Translations under genes and position numbers: made by a program
NCBI GenBank assembly: GCA_004028795.1
Contig: SAIW01000007.1
Coordinates: 124,001 to 188,000 of the forward strand
Origin: Chitinophagaceae bacterium
GTDB taxonomy: Bacteria > Bacteroidota > Bacteroidia > Chitinophagales > Chitinophagaceae
Length of the DNA: 64,000 bases
Reading direction: 5' to 3'
In this document: one piece after another, positions 60,420-64,000 of the stretch
Position numbering within the stretch: the stretch's first letter is position 1
Layout of the letters: the number at the start of each line of letters is the position of its first letter
The notes under the pieces: model-generated
Databases searched by the model: none
The model's input: only the letters and a program-made list of their open reading frames with translations
What the model was told of the DNA's origin: nothing

Positions 60420-61523
60420 ATGATAAATTTTAACCACTTTACAATCGGCGTTGAAGAAGAGTACATGGTGTTAGACCCAACTACCCGTGAACTGAAAAGT
60501 CATGAACAAAAAATAGTTGTAGAAGGGCAAAAGATTTTGGGTGATAAAGTAAAGGCTGAAATGCATCAGGCTGTGGTTGAAGTAGGAACAGATATTTGTA
60601 AAGATGTTGATGAAGCTTTTAAAGATGTAGCAAGCCTTCGTGGTAATATTGCACAGGTGGCAGGCGATTTAGGTTTATGGGTTGGTGCCAGCGGAACACA
60701 TCCCTTCAGCCATTGGGATAATCAATTAATTACAGACCATGTTCGCTATCATCAAATAGTAAACGAACTGCAGGAAGCGGCAAGGAGTAATTTAATTTTT
60801 GGGTTACATGTACACGTAGGTATGGAAGACCGCAAAATGGCTATTCATATTGCCAATAGTGCGAGATATTTTCTTCCGCATGTTTATGCTTTAAGCACCA
60901 ATTCCCCTTTTTGGGAAGGAAGGTCAACCGGCTATAAATCTTTCAGAACAAAAGTGTTCGATAAATTTCCACGTACCGGTATTCCTGATTTTTTTGAAAG
61001 CATAGAAGCTTATGAGAACTATGTAAACCTGCTTATCAAAACAAACTGTATTGATAATGCCAAGAAAATCTGGTGGGATTTACGTGTTCATCCTTTCTTC
61101 AATACTGTAGAATTCCGTATTTGTGACGTGCCGATGAAAATTCAGGAAACCGTTGCTATTGCTGCATTATTTCAGGCCATATGTGCCAAGTTATACAAGC
61201 TTCGCAGCAAGAATATGAATTTCATTATGTATCAACGTGCTTTACTTAACGAGAATAAATGGAGAGCCAGTCGCTATGGTATCGACGGTAGCTTGATTGA
61301 TTTTGGTAAAGAAACAGAAGTATCTGCCAAACAATTAATTAATGAACTTTTAGAATTTGTAGATGATGTTGTTGATGAATTAGGCAGCCGTCATGCGATA
61401 GATTATGTAAAAAATATTTTGGAAAACGGAACCGGTGCAGATAAACAGTTGAGGGCTTATGAAGAAAAAAAGAGCTTGATTGATGTGGTAGACTTGATCC
61501 ATCATGAATTTTTGCAACTCTAA
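60420..61523 (+). CDS. ybdK: Carboxylate-amine ligase, GCS2/YbdK type
   Basis: 367 residues of the glutamate-cysteine ligase type 2 (YbdK) family, which shares the glutamine-synthetase-like fold. Motifs: FTIGVEEEYMVLDPTTRELKSH, EMHQAVVEVGTDICKDVDEA, GASGTHPFSHWDNQ, LIFGLHVHVGMEDRKMAIHIAN, WWDLRVHPFFNTVEFRICDVPM. The E-E-E and H-V-H-V groups bind Mg-ATP and substrate. YbdK itself has weak gamma-glutamylcysteine activity; the physiological product is unknown. Preceded by an ATP-grasp gene and followed by a terminator. The ATG directly follows a small CCCCTTCAGGGG stem. Confidence 0.92.
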   Translation: MINFNHFTIGVEEEYMVLDPTTRELKSHEQKIVVEGQKILGDKVKAEMHQAVVEVGTDICKDVDEAFKDVASLRGNIAQVAGDLGLWVGASGTHPFSHWDNQLITDHVRYHQIVNELQEAARSNLIFGLHVHVGMEDRKMAIHIANSARYFLPHVYALSTNSPFWEGRSTGYKSFRTKVFDKFPRTGIPDFFESIEAYENYVNLLIKTNCIDNAKKIWWDLRVHPFFNTVEFRICDVPMKIQETVAIAALFQAICAKLYKLRSKNMNFIMYQRALLNENKWRASRYGIDGSLIDFGKETEVSAKQLINELLEFVDDVVDELGSRHAIDYVKNILENGTGADKQLRAYEEKKSLIDVVDLIHHEFLQL

Positions 61524-61561
61524 ACTTCCCGAAAATTCTTAAAACTTCCTGAAAGTTAGCT

Positions 61562-61583
61562 GCCTTGCCAATGTTGGGAAGGC
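61562..61583 (+). terminator. Terminator after the ybdK-like gene
   Basis: Stem GCCTT/AAGGC (61562-61566 with 61579-61583), continued by CCAA/TTGG after one mismatch, then TTTTTTGTATTTTT. Confidence 0.78.
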
Positions 61584-61666
61584 TTTTTTGTATTTTTAAT
61601 TGTTAAAAGCATCACTTTTTAAACAACAGGCATCTTTCAATTACAAACCGTAAACCTGCTATAGTT

Positions 61667-62197
61667 TTGACAGAACAAGAACTAATAAAAGGTTGTATAA
61701 AGCAAAACCCTCTTTGCCAGCGTATGTTGTTTGACCAATATGCGGGCAAATTTATGACCGTATGCCTACGCTACGCCAATGATGCGATGGAAGCTGAAGA
61801 TATGTTGCAGGATGGATTTGTTCGCATTTTCAATAACATTCATCAGTTTAAATTTGAAGGTTCATTCGAAGGTTGGATGCGACGTATAGTTGTAAATGTT
61901 TGCTTAAAACAACTGCAAAAGAAAAAATTATATTTCAGCGAAATAAAAGAATACAGCGGCCCTGCATTGGAAGCAAGTGCATATACAAGTTTAGGTGAAG
62001 AAGATTTAATGAAACTGATAAGTAATTTGCCCGATGGATACCGCATTGTATTTAACATGAATGTAATTGAAGGATACAGCCATGAAGAAATTGCTAACAT
62101 GTTAAGCATTCAACCCAGTACCAGCAGAAGCCAGTTAGTGAAAGCAAGAAAAATGCTGCAACAGCAAATTGTGGAACTTCAAAAAATTGCAGTGTAA
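61667..62197 (+). CDS. ECF-type RNA polymerase sigma factor
   Basis: 176 residues from a TTG start that yields TEQELIKGCIKQNPLCQRMLFDQYAGKFM, the standard N-terminus of this Bacteroidota ECF group; the next ATG would remove the start of region 2. Region 2: YANDAMEAEDMLQDGFVRIFNNIHQF and FEGWMRRIVVNVCL. Region 4: GYRIVFNMNVIEGYSHEEIANMLSIQPSTSRSQLVKARKML. The stop overlaps the next start in TAATG, coupling it to the large membrane protein that is probably its anti-sigma factor. Confidence 0.92.
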   Translation: MTEQELIKGCIKQNPLCQRMLFDQYAGKFMTVCLRYANDAMEAEDMLQDGFVRIFNNIHQFKFEGSFEGWMRRIVVNVCLKQLQKKKLYFSEIKEYSGPALEASAYTSLGEEDLMKLISNLPDGYRIVFNMNVIEGYSHEEIANMLSIQPSTSRSQLVKARKMLQQQIVELQKIAV

Positions 62198-63960
62198 TGA
62201 GTGAACATTTACTTGATAATATTTTTAACGACAAATTATTAAAGCACACATCGCCTGTGCCTGATGGTTTGTTTGATAAAATTATTACCGAAGTAAATTT
62301 AGACAATGCAGTAAAAAATAAACTCACCAATCATAGCTCTGTTGTTTCTCCTGCCTTATTTGATAAGGTCACAGATAATTTAACAGTTGATAGTTTTATT
62401 AAACATCGCTTAGAAAATTATGCATCTGCAGTGCCCGCAGGTTTGTTTGATAAAATTACCAACGAGAGAACTGTTGATGCTCATGTAAAAGAACAATTAG
62501 AAAACTATGAATCTCCTGTAAGCGAAGAAGTGTGGGAAAAAATTGAAGAGGATGAAGACAGAAAAAGGCGAATTGTTTGGTGGTTATTTAATGAAAGATT
62601 TAGATGGGTTGCTGCTGCTTGTTTGCTTGCTTTATTTGCAGGTGCAGTGTATGTTTCAATAAATAAGAATAATAAAATTGATGCAGGTGTAGAAGAGGCA
62701 AGTAAATCATTTAATAAGCAACCAAAGCAAAACTCTTCAAACAATAATTCTTCCGGTAATTCATCAGCTACTGATAAAAATTCTCCTCAGAATAATAATG
62801 ATATAACTATCAACCGGAATCAATCAACTGATAATAACAGTGATAACAACAATCAACTTCAATCACCACAAAACAATCAAGTCATAGCTCCTTCAGTTGA
62901 TAGTCGTTCAACATCTTCAATAAATAAAAACTTTGCTTTCAACTTAAAGGGAAGCAGTAAAACAAACTCAAAAAATTACGGCAATATTTCTAATAATTCT
63001 TTTACAACGATTGGTGCAAACAATACATCAGATAATAAAAATGAATCTGTAAATAAATCCGATTTATTAAACAATACTGCTACTGATAATAATGATGAAC
63101 TGAACAAGAAAAGAATTTTGCCAAACGACTTATTGAAGTTGGAAAATTTGCAATCACTATATGCAATTCGCAGTTTAATGAATAATAAATCAGCCGGTGT
63201 AAATATTATCGGTTGCCCTAATGGTTCTTATGCTGATTGGTTTATAGAAGTTTACGGTTCTGCCGACTATACAATGAAGTCTGTTCTTTCTTATGGTTTA
63301 AGTTCCACTTACCTTCAGAAAAAAGATAGCAGTGAAAAAATGTTGATGGGTTATACTGCGGGTTTAAGAATAACCAAAAGAATTAATGACAGGCTTTTAT
63401 TAAAAGCAGGTTTGCAGTATTCTCAAATTAATGAGCGGTTTGCTTTAAGAACAGAAAACGAACGCAAAACAACAACAGTTATTGTAAGCAGAACAATTAC
63501 TCGTCCGCAAGGCGATACAACAATCAGCGATACAACTTCTGTAACAGAAATCGGTTATCGCATTCAAAAAAATATTAATCATTACAGAAGAATAGAATTG
63601 CCGTTAAGTGTTGGTTATGAGTTTGGAAGAGATGGAGATAAGTGGAGAGTAGGATTGAATGGCGGAGCTATTGTAAATCTTTCATCCTGGTATGAAGGGC
63701 AAACAATTGATACATCAAATAACGTTATTTCAATAAGTAATAAAGATGCAGGCGTTTACAAAAAAGCAGCCGGCATTAGTTTATTAGCAAGTGCAAGTAT
63801 TACAAGAAAAATTAATGATAATCTTGATGTGTTTGCTGAACCTTATTTGAGGTATGATTTATCAGGCATATCAAGCTCAGTTGGATATACGCAAAAGTTT
63901 AATACTGTAGGTATTTCATTTGGTGCAAGAATTAAATTAAATAATCGCAGGCAACGATAA
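62197..63960 (+). CDS. Trans-envelope anti-sigma factor candidate: repeats, one helix, disordered linker, beta-barrel
   Basis: 587 residues, coupled to the ECF sigma gene. Residues 10-125 are four tandem 29-residue units with core LENY-S-VP-GLFDKI. One membrane helix follows (about 135-154). Residues 157-300 are a low-complexity Asn/Ser/Asp/Lys linker, and from about 338 a strand-rich outer-membrane beta-barrel-like domain runs to the C-terminus (IEVYGSADYTMKS, TAGLRITKRINDRLLLKAGLQYS, SVGYEFGRDGDKW, VGISFGARIKLN). No signal peptide is seen. The order matches the dual-membrane-spanning anti-sigma (Dma) layout described in Bacteroides: cytoplasmic sigma-binding end, periplasmic span, barrel in the outer membrane. 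The role is inferred from layout and neighbour. Confidence 0.82.
   Translation: MSEHLLDNIFNDKLLKHTSPVPDGLFDKIITEVNLDNAVKNKLTNHSSVVSPALFDKVTDNLTVDSFIKHRLENYASAVPAGLFDKITNERTVDAHVKEQLENYESPVSEEVWEKIEEDEDRKRRIVWWLFNERFRWVAAACLLALFAGAVYVSINKNNKIDAGVEEASKSFNKQPKQNSSNNNSSGNSSATDKNSPQNNNDITINRNQSTDNNSDNNNQLQSPQNNQVIAPSVDSRSTSSINKNFAFNLKGSSKTNSKNYGNISNNSFTTIGANNTSDNKNESVNKSDLLNNTATDNNDELNKKRILPNDLLKLENLQSLYAIRSLMNNKSAGVNIIGCPNGSYADWFIEVYGSADYTMKSVLSYGLSSTYLQKKDSSEKMLMGYTAGLRITKRINDRLLLKAGLQYSQINERFALRTENERKTTTVIVSRTITRPQGDTTISDTTSVTEIGYRIQKNINHYRRIELPLSVGYEFGRDGDKWRVGLNGGAIVNLSSWYEGQTIDTSNNVISISNKDAGVYKKAAGISLLASASITRKINDNLDVFAEPYLRYDLSGISSSVGYTQKFNTVGISFGARIKLNNRRQR
62224..62571 (+). repeat. Four tandem 87-base coding repeats (29 residues each)
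   Basis: Units at 62224-62310, 62311-62397, 62398-62484 and 62485-62571, diverged at DNA level but clear in protein: each has a hydrophobic-K-x-x-L start, an N/H-Y/S-x-S-x-V middle and an L/V-F/W-D/E-K-I/V core. The last unit is the most diverged (EEVWEKI) and runs into the basic residues before the membrane helix. Confidence 0.8.
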
Positions 63961-63987
63961 TTTATAAGAGCATATCTAAGTGATAGA

Positions 63988-64000
63988 ATGAAAAAAGCAA
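63988..64000 (+). CDS. Start of a further gene (partial)
   Basis: ATG AAA AAA GCA at the right edge, 27 bases after the previous stop and on the same strand, reads like the MKKA start of an exported protein. Only four codons are visible. Confidence 0.35.

Noticed and set aside
61662-61669. TAGTTTTG as promoter -7 element of the ECF sigma gene at 61667
   Set aside because: It overlaps the start codon needed for the conserved TEQELIKG N-terminus and has no TTG at the right distance upstream.
62734-63100. Asn/Ser-rich segment as a separate non-coding or frameshifted region
   Set aside because: The frame is continuous from the membrane helix to the barrel and such linkers are expected in trans-envelope proteins.

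Overview
The window reads as chromosomal DNA of an AT-rich member of the Bacteroidota, most like a Chitinophagaceae relative. This is inferred from gene content and signals. Several promoters have the Bacteroidota form (TTG, about 20 bases, TAnnTTTG), starts generally lack Shine-Dalgarno sequences, and there are ECF sigma factors paired with Bacteroidota-type anti-sigma proteins and an outer-membrane beta-barrel receptor with a CarboxypepD-like plug. I see no insertion sequence, prophage, CRISPR array or rRNA, and no gene-free stretch longer than 300 bases.

Layout. 1-16.6 kb is housekeeping and accessory: purQ; a two-gene DsbD-type thiol system; gamma-glutamyltransferase; a lipoprotein and a DUF985 cupin; an ECF sigma/anti-sigma pair; an NlpC/P60 endopeptidase with a Crp-like regulator; a minus-strand operon of lipoprotein, fluoride channel CrcB, pyrophosphatase, TauE/SafE half-exporter and a tiny membrane protein; a large outer-membrane beta-barrel receptor; tRNA-His(GTG); and the Prc protease.

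16.7-51.7 kb is one 35-kb surface-polysaccharide locus. It starts with Wza, Wzc and a NusG-like antiterminator. An MBOAT/SGNH O-acetylation pair follows. Next come the ABC exporter genes wzm and wzt, separated by a tightly coupled five-gene cassette (NeuB-like synthase, CMP-sugar synthetase, Gfo/Idh/MocA oxidoreductase, SDR, KdsC-like phosphatase) that looks built to make a CMP-activated ulosonic acid. After that come many glycosyltransferases, AsnB, an O-antigen ligase/polymerase-like protein, a WlbA/acyltransferase/aminotransferase trio, a second aminotransferase, a PglC-like initiating sugar transferase, a WbpM/CapD-like dehydratase and a YwqE-type tyrosine phosphatase (likely partner of Wzc). 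Two glycosyltransferases on the opposite strand close the locus. Two of its genes, wzc and a GT2 glycosyltransferase, are each interrupted by one in-frame TAA, one base away from the expected sense codon.

51.7-64 kb returns to core genes (rpsO, pnp, prmA, plsY), then an M48 metallopeptidase, two proteins of unknown function, and an esterase divergent from an ATP-grasp plus GCS2-type ligase pair. It ends with an ECF sigma factor followed by a 587-residue protein. That protein has four 29-residue cytoplasmic repeats, one transmembrane helix, an Asn/Ser-rich linker and a C-terminal beta-barrel: the architecture of a dual-membrane-spanning anti-sigma factor.

The most notable systems are the ulosonic-acid cassette nested between wzm and wzt, the repeat-bearing trans-envelope anti-sigma candidate, the two nonsense codons in the polysaccharide locus, and the esterase/ATP-grasp/GCS2 cassette.
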